From contig JBBPTG010000001.1 of assembly GCA_038093975.1 (NCBI GenBank), positions 496,001 to 560,000 on the forward strand: a DNA stretch of 64,000 nt. Direction: 5' to 3'. Both the position numbers and the translations under genes were made by a program. This DNA comes from Chalciporus piperatus (Eukaryota; Basidiomycota; Agaricomycetes; Boletales; Boletaceae). Of this stretch, positions 21,300 through 33,034 are shown one piece after another (within the stretch, counting starts at the first letter, position 1; every line of letters begins with the position of its first letter). The notes under the pieces are model-generated. The model had not been told where the DNA came from and ran no database searches. It saw nothing but the letters and a program-made list of their open reading frames with translations.

Positions 21300-22068
21300 C
21301 TATGTGGGCAACGCCCCGGAAACTTCTCTGTATTCTCCTCTATCGTTTGTTGGTCGAGAACCGTGTTCGCGGAGGCCATATTCTTCAAAATGGCGACGAG
21401 GCACCCACTCCTAAGAAAATGGGTTGAAATGAAATGACGAGAAGACTGAGTAACACACCTCCCACCACCGCCTGCCCGTTGACCACGGTAAATTGGGGTC
21501 CATCCCTGCCTTCAGCATGCGGTTCTTGATACCGGCATAGAGCAATAACCCGAACACAGTCAAAAGAAACAGGGTGACGACTAGCTGGTCCCTGGGCGAA
21601 TCGCGCTCTAAATCAGATATGAGCAATCGTCACAAACGCCAAAACATCGAGGCTGACGGAAACATCTTGCTTCGACATCACCCTCCTTTCCTGTCGCTGT
21701 GTCTAGATCTATGTCACCGAGAGATGCCCCCTTACAAATGTCGAGACGCTGGTCTAAACACCACTGTTTGGTGCATGAGAGACATGGCTTGGATGGGTTG
21801 TCTGGTGCATTCATTTGCAAAATGGAAGAATTTGACTGAAAGCAGATGCCTGTGGGGCTTCTCGTTCGCGATGTCCCTCCCAAGCTGTATGAGACGTACA
21901 TTTGCAGAAGTTAGCGACTTCCCATTTGCTGAGGACGGCTTGGACTGGGACCTATTGATGAATGCTCAGGCTGTCCGCCAACTAAGAGGCAGGTTTGTTA
22001 CACACGACATATGATATGAGACCGACAAACAGAAAGAAGAATATGAGGGGATTATGTAGTCGGGGCAT
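21300..22068 (-). CDS. Single-pass membrane protein with luminal Cys motif, unknown
   Basis: Exons 22004-22068, 21900-21951, 21658-21835, 21459-21607 and 21300-21410 give 184 residues. A signal peptide (MPRLHNPLIFFFLFVGLISYVV) is followed by a Ser-rich stretch, then a compact cysteine motif PCLSCTKQWCLDQRLDIC and GKEGDVEARCFQRDSPRDQ. A single membrane helix follows (LVVTLFLLTVFGLLLYAGI), then a basic cytosolic tail with GRRWWE. The motif order looks conserved in basidiomycete hypotheticals, but I know no function. The second and third exons are well fixed by phase; exon 2 (52 nt) and the GTGTAA donor of intron 1 are the least certain parts. It is divergent from ARP1, 162 bp apart. Confidence 0.6.
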
Positions 22069-22230
22069 GAAGCATTTGGCGGGGTGGCTGAAAGAAGCAA
22101 GCGTCAGGTAATTCTCAGAGTCAGACGCGACGAGCACTTCGACGATCTGGGACAGCGCGATTTCACGACCACGTACAATCAGACCCAGACGCTCGCACCG
22201 CCCTAACGATTACATCCACGTTCAAAAGAC
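22069..22230. promoter_or_regulatory. Shared divergent promoter region of ARP1 and membrane-protein gene
   Basis: 162 bp separate the two start codons. No obvious TATA element was found. Confidence 0.45.
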
Positions 22231-23789
22231 ATGTCTGCCGAGTACGAGGACGTCTTGACTAACCAGCCAGTCGTGATCGACAACGTTCGCTCTCCCTCCT
22301 CACCGTGCCGTCCGTGTGCTCACCTCGTTCCTTCAGGGTTCGGGCACTATCAAAGCGGGCTTTGCTGGCCAAGATCATCCAAAATGCTTTTTTCCATCTT
22401 TGTAGGTTGCATGCGGTTGTAGCATATGTGCATCGAATCACTCAAATCGCGTAGCGTTGGGCGACCCAAACATGTTCGTGTCATGGCGGGTGCTCTCGAA
22501 GGTGACGTCTTCATCGGCCGTAAAGCGCAGGAGTTTCGGGGCCTTCTCAAAATCAAGTATCCCATGGAACATGGAATCGTAACCGACTGGGATGATATGG
22601 AGCGCATATGGAGTTGGATATACGCGGAAGAGCTTGGTACACTCAGTGAAGAGGTGAGCCACATCCTACCACACCCTACACCGTCTTTCCAACCCGTTCT
22701 TTGTAGCACCCTGTGCTGCTGACTGAAGCCCCATTGAATCCTCGCAGCAATCGCGACGTTGCTGCGCAGATATTCTTCGACACATTCAATGTCCCTGCGC
22801 TGTTCCTTTCCGTGCAAGCAGTGCTATCACTGTAATTCTCTCTCTCGGCCAATTAATGTCGTCGTTATTGATCATGGCATTGAAGATATTCCTCTGGTCG
22901 AACAACGGGCATTGTCCTTGATTCTGGTGACGGCGTCACACACGCTGTGCCTGTATTCGAGGGCTTTTCAATGCCTCACGCAATTCGCCGAGTGGATGTT
23001 GCAGGAAGGTACGTGCATTTCTGCTGTGTCGTGCGGTCACGGGTATGAATCAAGCCGCAGAGATGTCACCGACCATCTACAACTACTCCTGCGAAAGTCC
23101 GGTCATCATCTACATACGACAGCCGAACGAGAGGTCGTGCGGATCATCAAGGAAAAATGCTGCTATGTGGCATTAAATCCAGCCAAAGAGGAGAAGGACA
23201 CCCTTGGCCGCCCGGAGGAGTTCCGGCTGCCCGATGGAAACATAGTTCAGGTAAGATGGTTTCAAGTATCCTGAATTCGCCTTGATATGTCTTTCAGCTT
23301 GGTTCTGAGCGATTCAGAGCTCCCGAGATTTTGTTCAACCCTGAACTAATCGGGCAAGAGTATGCTGGTGTCCACCAGGTTGTAGTGGATTCGATCAACA
23401 GAGTCGATCTGGATCTGCGCAAGAGTCTCTTTTCAAACATCGTCCTAAGTGGAGGCAGCACGTTATGTAAAGGTGAGTGAGTGATAACCCCCAAAGCGGT
23501 TGCCGCTTGACAATCTTGGTTGTCGAACGTAGGCTTCGGAGATCGGCTGCTCAACGAGGTCAAGAAATTGGCTTTGAAAGATGTCAAGATCAAAATCTAT
23601 GCGCCGCCGGAGCGCAAGTATTCCACTTGGATAGGTGGATCTATTCTTGCGGGTTTGGGAACCTTCAAGAAGGTTTGCTGGTCGTAACATAGTTTGAGCA
23701 GTAGACTAACACCTCTTTCATAGATGTGGGTCTCTGCGGAGGAATATCAAGAGGACCCAGATATCATACACAAGAAGCTGGGCTTTTAG
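22231..23789 (+). CDS. ARP1: Centractin, actin-related protein 1 (dynactin)
   Basis: Nine exons (22231-22284, 22337-22401, 22455-22653, 22707-22831, 22886-23008, 23061-23250, 23298-23472, 23533-23672, 23724-23789) give 378 residues, close to the family's 376-380. ATP-site loops are clear: [16 protein letters not shown] and [16 protein letters not shown]. Arp1-specific stretches are [33 protein letters not shown] and the end [12 protein letters not shown]. Arp1 forms the short filament of dynactin, which links dynein to cargo and drives nuclear migration in hyphae (ro-4 in Neurospora). All introns are GT-AG and 51-60 nt. Exon 1 codes only 18 residues. Confidence 0.96.
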
Positions 23790-24027
23790 ACAGCCTTCAC
23801 CTTAGCTTGCTCCCCTCATCTCACATGATACCCATATCCCACAGATGTTGTAATACACTTAGATTCACATGCGCTAATGGGTGGATTTTTAGGCTGCTTG
23901 CATGTGCATATGATTCATGGGGGCGCGGAGAGGATAAAATGACATGTGCCATATGTACAGCTTCGCCCGAAATGCTGGAGACGATATGCGATCGAACAAG
24001 AAAAAGTGCCAAGGGTCGTGAAAACAA

Positions 24028-24681
24028 CTACTTTCCCTTCTTGGCAGGCTCTCCAGCCTTAGTCTTCTTGGTTCCCCGAACCTGATGGACAACTGATCTA
24101 AGACAATGTGCGAGCAAGTTAGGAATGACAAACCTTCTTCGCACGATTCTTCCTTTCGTGCCGTAGCTTACGAGAAGGCTTCTCGACCTTGGGCGCAAGC
24201 CCAGACTACAGGGTACAAATGAGAGAGAGCGGATGTGTGGGCATGAAGGTGTGCTCACCCTGACCAAGCGGTATTTTGGCTCGAACTTCTTTTGCGAGGC
24301 TTCATCGTCATAAATGAGGGCAAATCCAGTGCTTCTTCCACCACCGAAATTCGTCCGGAAACCAAAGAGGACTACCCGATCCTTTTCGCTTTTGTACATG
24401 GTGGCGATCTTTTCCTGCAGCTCTGATTTGGAGACGTTCGGGCGAGAGGGGTGTAGAACATCGAGTACGAATTGGCGACGAGAGAGAAGACGGTTAGTGA
24501 TGAATTTGCGCGTGCGCAGGGTGATGGGGGCTGAGTTGTCGGCCTGGAGGATTTGTCAGAAGACCATAGTACATCTCGACCGTCAATAGGGCATCCAACG
24601 CTCTCCACTTGTATTTCGCCATGAAACTTGGCCGAATGGTCTGGAGATGGTGTCCACGGACGCTGGATGGACACTCACCAT
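24028..24681 (-). CDS. RPS24: 40S ribosomal protein eS24
   Basis: Exons 24679-24681, 24259-24543, 24134-24205 and 24028-24081 give 137 residues. The protein reads [20 protein letters not shown], ending in a basic tail ([16 protein letters not shown]); [20 protein letters not shown] is the family core. The first coding exon is the ATG alone, followed by GTGAGT and a 135-nt intron, the longest resolved here. The human RPS24 gene likewise has only the start codon in its first coding exon (established knowledge). Ribosomal protein genes often carry a long first intron with control elements. It is divergent from the gene at 24875. Confidence 0.95.
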
Positions 24682-24874
24682 GATTTGGTCGGTCGATCAG
24701 CGTTTTCTAACTGCTTTCTGGCCGATGTCTTGATGGCTGCTGTGGTCCAGAGTCGCTCCTTCGCAAACTCAGAGTCCGTTCGGCGTTGTCCGAGCACAGC
24801 CACTTTCATGGCCGGAATGGGCACGGCGACTGACCTCATAGCTCTTGCGCGATGACTGCGCCGAGTCGAGTTCA
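24682..24874. promoter_or_regulatory. Divergent promoter region of RPS24 and DUF4870 gene
   Basis: 193 bp between start codons facing away from each other. A strong ribosomal protein promoter is expected here; no specific motif was identified. Confidence 0.45.
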
Positions 24875-25657
24875 ATGTCATCCAACTTTCCCTCCTCGTT
24901 CGCACCTTATGCGAGTACCATCACACACCAGACAGCATATGCTAACCCTTTTTATAGGCACCACCCCCCGACGACCCGTCCCCTCCTCCCCTAGCCAAGT
25001 CAGGCTCATCTCGGTCTCACCCAGGGATTTGGTTCCCTGACAGCGGGGCTTCTCGACTCTACGAAGCCTCTTACCAGTCTGGTGGCCGCCCGTCATCTCG
25101 CATCTCAATCGGTGTCACGGGTAGCGATATAGAGCAAGGACATAACGAATGGGAAACCGCCTACGGGTTACGCGTCGACGTTCTGGCTGCATTCGCCTAC
25201 TTGCTAGGTCCCATATCAGGTTCGGATCGCCCCCCCCTTTACACTGTCGGTCGTGCTAATTCATAAATCAGCCTTGGTCCTACTCGTCCTGGAAACTCAC
25301 AACGATTACGTCCGTTTTCACGGTCAGTCGCCATCGCAATAGTCTACTTCCCTGACTATGACCGCCAACAGCGTACCAGGCAGCGCTTTCCATAACACCT
25401 CTACTTCTGCTGCGCTTCCTCCTAGCATTGCTACAGTTTCCCTCTTGGATTTGCTCCTTTGCCACAATCCTCCTCTGTGTCACAGCAGTCTCAATGGCGT
25501 AAGCGTCAGACACCATTTATGATTGCACAAACTACACTCACACTTCTCAACGTGATACAGAACACAGGGTTTTTTTGGTGCCTATAGAGGTGGCCTTTCC
25601 AGGTATCATCTCCCGAAGATTGGCCTCCTTGCAGAACAGTGGGTGGCCGAAGAGTAA
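24875..25657 (+). CDS. DUF4870/UPF0132 (Tic20-like) membrane protein
   Basis: Exons 24875-24910, 24958-25219, 25272-25322, 25372-25498 and 25561-25657 give 190 residues. The core reads WETAYGLRVDVLAAFAYLLG, LVLLVLETHNDYVRFHAYQA, TPLLLLRFLLALLQFPSW and ends LPKIGLLAEQWVAEE. Three hydrophobic helices with the central NDYVRFHA motif define the UPF0132 family; function is unknown. The N-terminus is uncertain. Starting at 24875 needs a GC donor (TAT|GCGAGT) and gives SSFAPYAPPPDD. Starting at 24852 uses GTACCA and gives a basic, less family-like start. Both are in phase with exon 2. A GTAAGT over the stop codon could also allow an alternative end. Confidence 0.82.
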
Positions 25658-25891
25658 GTAATATCGCTCTCGTTCATTGCCACTAGAGATGCAGAGATTC
25701 CTATGATCATTGAGGGTATTATTCCACGTCTCATTGTTGTCTGATCTCATTAAGCAGCCTGCGGTACGGACTATAACGGATTGTTCAAGCTTCATATCGT
25801 ATGTATTAAAATACAAAACATTCTGAGTACAGTGGAGGTGCGCCAGCGCTATATTATCATGAATGGCGTCTAGATAAACCGGAACGCAGTT

Positions 25892-26893
25892 TCAGACTAT
25901 ACCAGGCAATACAGAATCGACGATGGGACTCAGGGTTCCCAAGACATTATCTAATAAACTTTGTGCGGTGTCCATGATGTTCGTGAGCAAACTCTGGATC
26001 TGAGTGGCAACTACAAGCTGAGGTTAGCTTGTTCAACCGCGGTTATAACACGACTCACCTCCTTCGAGCTCTGGTCCCAGGATGGGTATATTCCCAGTCA
26101 GCGTCGCAACCTCGCTCAGGACCTGTGTCACAGTGTTGACAATGTCTCCTATGATCACCTCCACTTCCCCGCTTTGAGTGGCATCCATAGGGCCGTTGAC
26201 TGCGGCCAGCTGACTGAAAGTAGCATTTGCCGCCCTAGCATGACCATAGAACTCTCGCAAGGACTGGGATGCATGTTTTCGGACCGCTGTATCGTTGTGC
26301 AGGTGATGATGCCTGGCTAGTCGATCTGCTAGAGGAGTCAGCGTCTAAACGTAAACCCTGATAAGCCCTTTCATACGTAATTTCTTTGCGCTGTGCTTCA
26401 TCTCACGTCCTTGTCGCTTCAAGGTCTCTGTCTTCTTTTTGAACGAGGAAGTCCGCGGCGCGTTTCCCTTGTACTGGTGAGGCGTGGTCTCTTTGCGACG
26501 AGACCCGATCCCAGACTCGCTTCGCGACGGTTGGATATCTCGAGGGTCAGAGGGTTGTCCCTTCGAAGACGCTCGGTTCGGAGGGCGTTGTTCTCTTGCT
26601 ACAACACTCTTCCCTATCCAGGTTTGTGCTTCCGATGCGGGCTTTGTTGGCGGTTGACTTGGCTTGCTCCTTGCACGCTTGGCGTCGCGAGGTTCGGGAA
26701 CGCTTGGCATTGACCTGCCGTAGCGGAGTGACTTCAAGTTCTCGGTGCTCGGCCCCGGGTTGGAGACCGCGATGCTCGGAGGGAGGGGTATAGGCTTAGC
26801 CGAGACATGTTGGGTTGCAAACGACGCGTCGAGAAGGATGGCGAGCGCTACGATCGGGAGTAGGGCACAAATAGTCTGGAAGACGCGCAACAT
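25892..26893 (-). CDS. Secreted protein of unknown function
   Basis: Exons 26377-26893, 26059-26328 and 25892-26010 give 301 residues. Residues 1-26 are a signal peptide (MLRVFQTICALLPIVALAIL...). Residues 30-170 are basic and Ser/Pro-rich with many KR/RR sites (ending AKKL), which could be Kex2-type cleavage points. The last 120 residues look folded and helical: REFYGHARAANATFSQLAAV, EVEVIIGDIVNTVTQVLSE and LLTNIMDTAQSLLDNVLG. There are no cysteines in the C-terminal part. I recognise no named domain. The ATG at 26893 is the first in frame and starts the signal peptide. Confidence 0.65.
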
Positions 26894-27550
26894 GATTGAA
26901 AAGAGTGGGAGTCCGTGTAGGTGACAAGTAGACACTGCAAGTAGTCTGTGGTCTGAACGATGCGGCTGGCGCGAGCGTAGACGACTGTAAATGATTGTGG
27001 TTCGATGGAGAGGGGAATAAAGCAGTGTTGAGTGGGATCTTATATCACAACGGGGAAAGGCATGTCAACACGACTAGCACGTGATGAAAGTCAAACGTCA
27101 CATGATATTCGTCATTACAGCATCTACGCGAACCTCTGTTCGATGCGTCTCATCGGCTGTTTGAGAATGGAACAATTTGGCCGCAGTATCTCTCACGATA
27201 TTATTTGGGACTGGTCCCCCCAATAGATCGTGTAGCAACACTATCTCCTCGCCTATCTGCAGCCTTAGCGGGTGTTTGGCACACACATGCAATTCGTACC
27301 GCAGGTCACCTATGGGCATTGGGGAACGTTTTGTCGTCCGTTACGGGCACATAAATATTTTCCATCTCCTCATGAACCTTCTGCTTTCTTTTTGCCAGAG
27401 CACCTACATTCCTTGATTTGATGTTTATTTCTTGGTTGCCTTTATGTTGAGCTAACGAGGTGATCTTACCATCACCTGAGCTTATGTCATGAGCGTAGTT
27501 AGCCAAATAAAATTCATTCATTCATTCAGTAAAACGAGCGGGATAAATTT
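26894..27550. other. 657-bp intergenic stretch with possible retroposon remnant
   Basis: It lies between two minus-strand genes for secreted proteins. The first part should hold the promoter of the gene starting at 26893. The later part has two overlapping minus-strand frames (27306-27521 and 27098-27319) without a family match, and a hairpin plus ATTC tail (separate entry). Confidence 0.5.
27458..27528 (+). repeat. Hairpin followed by (ATTC)4 tail, retroposon-like 3' end
   Basis: A perfect 7-bp inverted repeat (AGGTGAT at 27458-27464, ATCACCT at 27471-27477, 6-nt loop) is followed after about 35 nt by four ATTC units (27512-27527) downstream of AATAAA-like sequence. A stem-loop followed by a short tandem tail is how many LINE and SINE copies end. 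No reverse transcriptase frame is seen upstream, so this would be a short or 5'-truncated copy. Target-site duplications were not found. Confidence 0.4.
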
Positions 27551-28729
27551 CTACAGTTTGAGGCAGGTTTTTCGGTCGATGCTTGGAATATATCCGCCCG
27601 TGCATGTAAACACTAAATAGTCGTTAGTTATGCAGCACCGAACCAGAACAGATGTACGAACCAGCACAGCGCGCGTTAATGCATTCAACATTCCACGCAC
27701 CCCTGATCGCCGTGCAGTCTTCTCCCCGGCCATCTGTCGAACAACCTCCGCAGTGTTGCAGATCATATTTTGAATCAACGCACTCAAAATCGTTTAAGCC
27801 CCCACTCTTGAAGATCGGACATGCGTCCAGTCCGGCTGGACACAAATTAAACATACGTGACTTCAGAGTGTGCCTACGCGAGTGTTTCCCCGGAGACAAA
27901 GAACTTGAAGGTGTTGGACGGCGTGAAGGAGTCGGAGATGTCGACGAGTTGGATATCGTTGGCGATGGTCGTTGCAAAGGGGCATTGGGTTGCGAGACAG
28001 CTCTTTGACATATAAGAGCTGACCGGGACCACACATAACCGTTTGTGCACGATATGGTAGACGATATCATTGCTTCTGCATTCGCAGGCGCACAAGTATT
28101 CAATTGAGTGCTCCAGTACCATCCGAATGGACATTTCATAGATGCAGGAGTGGCATTGCGGCGAGGCAAACAGATTGCCTTGTCAGAAAACCTGGCAATG
28201 TTGAGATTTTATGGATCGCTCTGACAAGGATCGATCCTTACCAAAACTCGGTGGTATCGCAGGCTGTCGAACGTTCCGTGAGGTTCTCCATTTGGGTGCA
28301 GCGACTCGTGGTAGCTTCCCATGTATGATGGTCAGGACACGCTACAGCACTCGAGGACAAAAAATCCATCTCTGGACTTGTTGGCAGACAACAAGAGACC
28401 TCTGTTCGCGAATTCAGCGCCAAAATATGTCTACGATGACAGGAACCTACGATTTGACCAATACCACTTTCCATTGGAAGGACACGCCTCTCCAAAGCTA
28501 CAACAGCAGATTCAGCAACAGGTTCTTCACGTTCAGCCTGTTAGAGAGGAGCTTACGGAGGAACACCAGGCGACAGCTGTACGCCATAAGGGATGCAAGC
28601 ATTGACGGGTGTATACCAGAATTCTTTCAAAGAGCAGCTTCCGGAGCTGCTCACTGTGATCGCCGCATTGACTACGGAAAACGAAATTGCCACCCAGGGG
28701 CCTAGTGACAAACGAAGGGCAGTGTGCAT
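27551..28729 (-). CDS. CPL1-like cysteine-rich secreted protein
   Basis: Exons 28557-28729, 28451-28497, 28242-28401, 27662-28191 and 27551-27612 give 323 residues. A signal peptide (MHTALRLSLGPWVAISF...) is followed by repeated short Cys modules: SCSLKEFWYTPVNACIPYG, ACPSNGKWYWSN, ACPDHHTWEATTSRC, KCPFGWYWSTQLNTC. A Ser/Pro linker follows, then the CPL1-like domain: LCPAGLDACPI, FECVDSKYDLQHCGGC, GRGEDCTAIRGAWNVEC and TCTGGYIPSIDRKTCLKL. CPL1 of Cryptococcus is a secreted factor tied to capsule and host interaction; in saprotrophs the role of the domain is unknown. The last intron (27613-27661) restores the terminal Cys pattern; without it the frame ends early at 27624. Confidence 0.85.
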
Positions 28730-29130
28730 CGTAAAGAAGGAATAGCCCGTGGACGGAGGGACTGGGAAGTTGGATTAATGGAGGGAGTCAGACTTAAGGA
28801 AAGAAGGGGATCATTGAACGATACCTTTGTATTGATATTGTTGAGCATTTTGTTGGACTCGGCCTCGAGGACTCGACCTATCCCGATTGTGGGTGCTGCC
28901 TTTTGTTCCGTTGTTCTCTATTTTAATCTCAACAAAGGGGTCCGGTTATGGTAGATCGACCACTAATGTCACCGAGGACCGTCTGGCGAACTGAGATCAC
29001 GGACTGACCGTTCAAATTTCGTGAGATTGCAAGGGAAGTACACTAGTATTTACTCTTTGCCTGAATGTCCACTGAACAAAAGTAGGACGAGTAGTTGGGT
29101 ATTACGCTTATTTCACCAAACACCTCCACT
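28730..29130. other. Intergenic region, no gene seen
   Basis: It lies upstream of the CPL1-like gene and past the stop of the PP2A subunit gene. No coding frame or repeat is visible. Confidence 0.6.
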
Positions 29131-31356
29131 TCATCCTAGAGTGGGTGTCGATGAATGAGCTGATCAAAGGGTGGGACTTTTGCTTACCTGACTTCTCGAG
29201 CGCTGACAAGGCCTTTTGCAATGCGCGTGTGGAGAAGTACCGAACGTCAGCATCTCCATCGTTCTTCTGTTGCTCCAGTACCGGCATAATTTTTTGTGTA
29301 ACAAATTCGTTGCCTTCGGCGGTGCCACCAAATGAAGTTGCCAAGACCTCCAAGGCCTTTGCGACGTTGAATCGTATGTTGGGGATGGGGTCAATAGCGA
29401 GCTGCAGTAGTGGGGTTATGATCTCTGCTTGAACGATAGGCAAGGTCAAAGAAGGTGAAATAGTCTGCAAAATCATGAGCGGGCAGCAAGTTTTTGGTGA
29501 TGGCAAACCCACCGTAATGGCCTGTACCGTAGTCATGCGGTACAAGTAATTTGGGTGCTGACCCATGCCCATGACTTTCGGAACGATAGCAACCTTGGCC
29601 CACTCGACACCAAATACTTCAGTTAGTTTCTTGAGGTTAATGGTAGCAGCTTCGCGTATGCTGAACACAGTATCCCCCAACCAAGACATGCATAGGTTCC
29701 CGAGTTGCTCGTCGAAAAATGGCTTCCCTAGTTGGGTGGCGAGAAGGGGAATGTACTCGATGATCGCCTGTCGGACGCGCCATGATTTGTCCTCCGCTAG
29801 TTCAATGATGGCGGGCAGGAGACTGTCCGACAAGAGCTCGATATCGATAACTGGAAGAGATAACAGTCAGGATTGACATGCACATCGCAAAGAGTAACTC
29901 CCATACCGCGATTGACGGTCTCGAGTTTACTAATCACGTTCAATCGAACCTCAGGGAACTCATCTTTCAGCAGATGAAGGAACAACGGAAGCAAGTGTTC
30001 GACCGTTGCCTCACGACCCAGCAGCGGAGCCAGTCCGCTGATATGGTTCGCCAAAGCGGCTCTGACGTGTTGTGAGGTATCGTGCGATAGGTCGCGCACG
30101 CAGGGAACGATACGGGCCAAGATAACATCTCTCTCAATGAGCTTCGAGAAACCTGTGGACAGAACAGATCAACACCAATTATTGACGTGCGCCATTGAAT
30201 CATTACCCGGAATTTGCCCAGCAGAAGCAGTCCGCACTTCCGCCTCGTTATCCTTCAAAAGCTGCACATACTGCCCAATCAACTCCTCTCTAACCAAATC
30301 TGCACCTACTGCTTCCGCGAGCTGAGATGTTCGTCAGTAACCATTGATCCAATAATTTGTTCATAACATACCTGGTTAAAGTGCGTGGCAGCCATGTAAC
30401 GTACTCTCCAGCTCTTGTCGGTAACGCTATGTCTCATTTGTTTCAGGAGTTGCTCCTTAACCTCTGGTGGCGTGAGCCGTTGAGCGATCGCGATAAGGTC
30501 TTCTATTGTCAATAGGCGGACAGAATCCTGGTCATCCGACTGAAGTCTACGGTAAATTGGCAGGCCATCCGAGAGGACGTGAGGTTTAGCGAGGTTCTTC
30601 GCAAATGGCTGCAGAAACTTGGATTCAGTGACCGCTATGTGTCCAAATCGTGAAAACGCACGCCAAGCCACCTAGCCGCAGCACGCCGAACCATAGGTGT
30701 GTCGTCGGCACCGAGGGCAGCGAACCCTTTTCGTAACTCATCTTGGATTGTAGGCGACACCTTGGGGTAGACTGGAGAATATAGAGCGGCAGAGGAAGTA
30801 CGAGAGGTGAACCATTCTCCCTGAGACAAACGTTTTAGGAGGGGGACGTAGTACTCTTCTACCTGCGAGGTTGACAATACTCCAGCTATTTTCGAGATAG
30901 ACTCCGCGGCCTGACGAGAGCGCAATCAGTAAAGGTGGGTTAGATGTGGTTGAAAACGCGGCAATACCTTATCCCTAACCAAAGTCTCCTCCACAGCGGA
31001 CAAATTCTCCAAAGGACCCAATAGAACGTGAGCATACTGAGGTCCTCCGATGTATTCCTCGAAATTTCGGCCCAACTCCTCTGCTAGCGCCAGCAAAACC
31101 TCGTCCTCGTCATCAACGGAGTCTTGAAGGAATGGGACGAGTTCATCCCGAGCGCGATCGGGCCCTAGCGCTAGGGCTATCGTGGGTATGCTGTGAATGG
31201 CATTGAGTCGCAACTGGACATCTTCGGAGCGTAGTTCGTCCATTAAGACGGCAATCGGAGCAATCTGATGGAGAAAGAAATGGATATGGATAAGTAAATT
31301 GACTTTTGCGGCTGGCAAGTAGACCTGACATCTTCTAAACCGAAACTTGAGTCCAT
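29131..31356 (-). CDS. TPD3: Protein phosphatase 2A scaffold subunit A (PR65)
   Basis: Nine exons (31330-31356, 30968-31264, 30662-30910, 30372-30608, 30207-30321, 29907-30152, 29513-29850, 29188-29464, 29131-29135) give 596 residues against about 590 in homologues. The protein is a row of HEAT repeats: [93 protein letters not shown]. It holds catalytic and B subunits of PP2A. The last intron (29136-29187, GTAAGC donor) leaves a final coding exon of 5 nt (GA TGA). If it is not spliced, the frame adds about 25 residues to a stop at 29108. The N-terminal exon codes only nine residues. Confidence 0.93.
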
Positions 31357-31978
31357 CGTGGCGCTAGCAGAATGCTGTGGTGAGGGTCATGTTGGGAAGG
31401 TGACTCGCGATGAACTCACGAAAAGGGCGTTGGTGATTGTGTGGCTCTCGCTGGAGTGGGCAAGTCGAATCTAATGAGTTCTCTAGGGCAGAAGCCAGTA
31501 TTCGTGACAACAGAGATCTGGAGGTGATGGTCGTCGATGTACTACTTTGGGTTGACTTTGGGTCAACTTTGGCTTGTCTTTAGTACACGACGCCTCCGCC
31601 ACCCTAAAATTCCATTCCAAGTCTCCAGACTTGATCCAGGCCTTTACAAGTACGAACACGCTAAACATAAGAGGCGTGCCATAACGTGCCATCCTATTCA
31701 TCGATGGGCTATTGCGGTGACGACGGTAACCGGTGACTGCAAGGTCTTTGCGAGCAGTCCACCTACTACTTACGCAGCGACTCGTCTGTGAGGCTAATCA
31801 GAGGGGATCTCTCGATGGATGACATCGATGACTGCGACTGCATCCAATCGTCATCTAGACACGGACCGTTAAGATAATGTGTGAGGTTTCTGTCACTCGT
31901 CTCCAAAAAGAGTGCACAAGAATTCGGGGGCTCTCCCTTCACACCACCACTCGCTCGATATCGACGTGAACAAATATA
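31357..31978. other. 622-bp divergent intergenic region
   Basis: It separates the starts of the PP2A-A gene (minus) and the epimerase gene (plus). It holds a small palindrome, GTTGAC-TTTGG-GTCAAC (31551-31567), which could be a protein-binding site. Open frames here have no family match. Confidence 0.5.

Positions 31979-33034
<1,056 letters not shown>

Noticed and set aside
27098..27521. Two overlapping minus-strand frames (73 and 71 codons) near the ATTC repeat
   Set aside because: They read somewhat protein-like but have no shared frame, no convincing intron and no family; they may be part of the repeat remnant.
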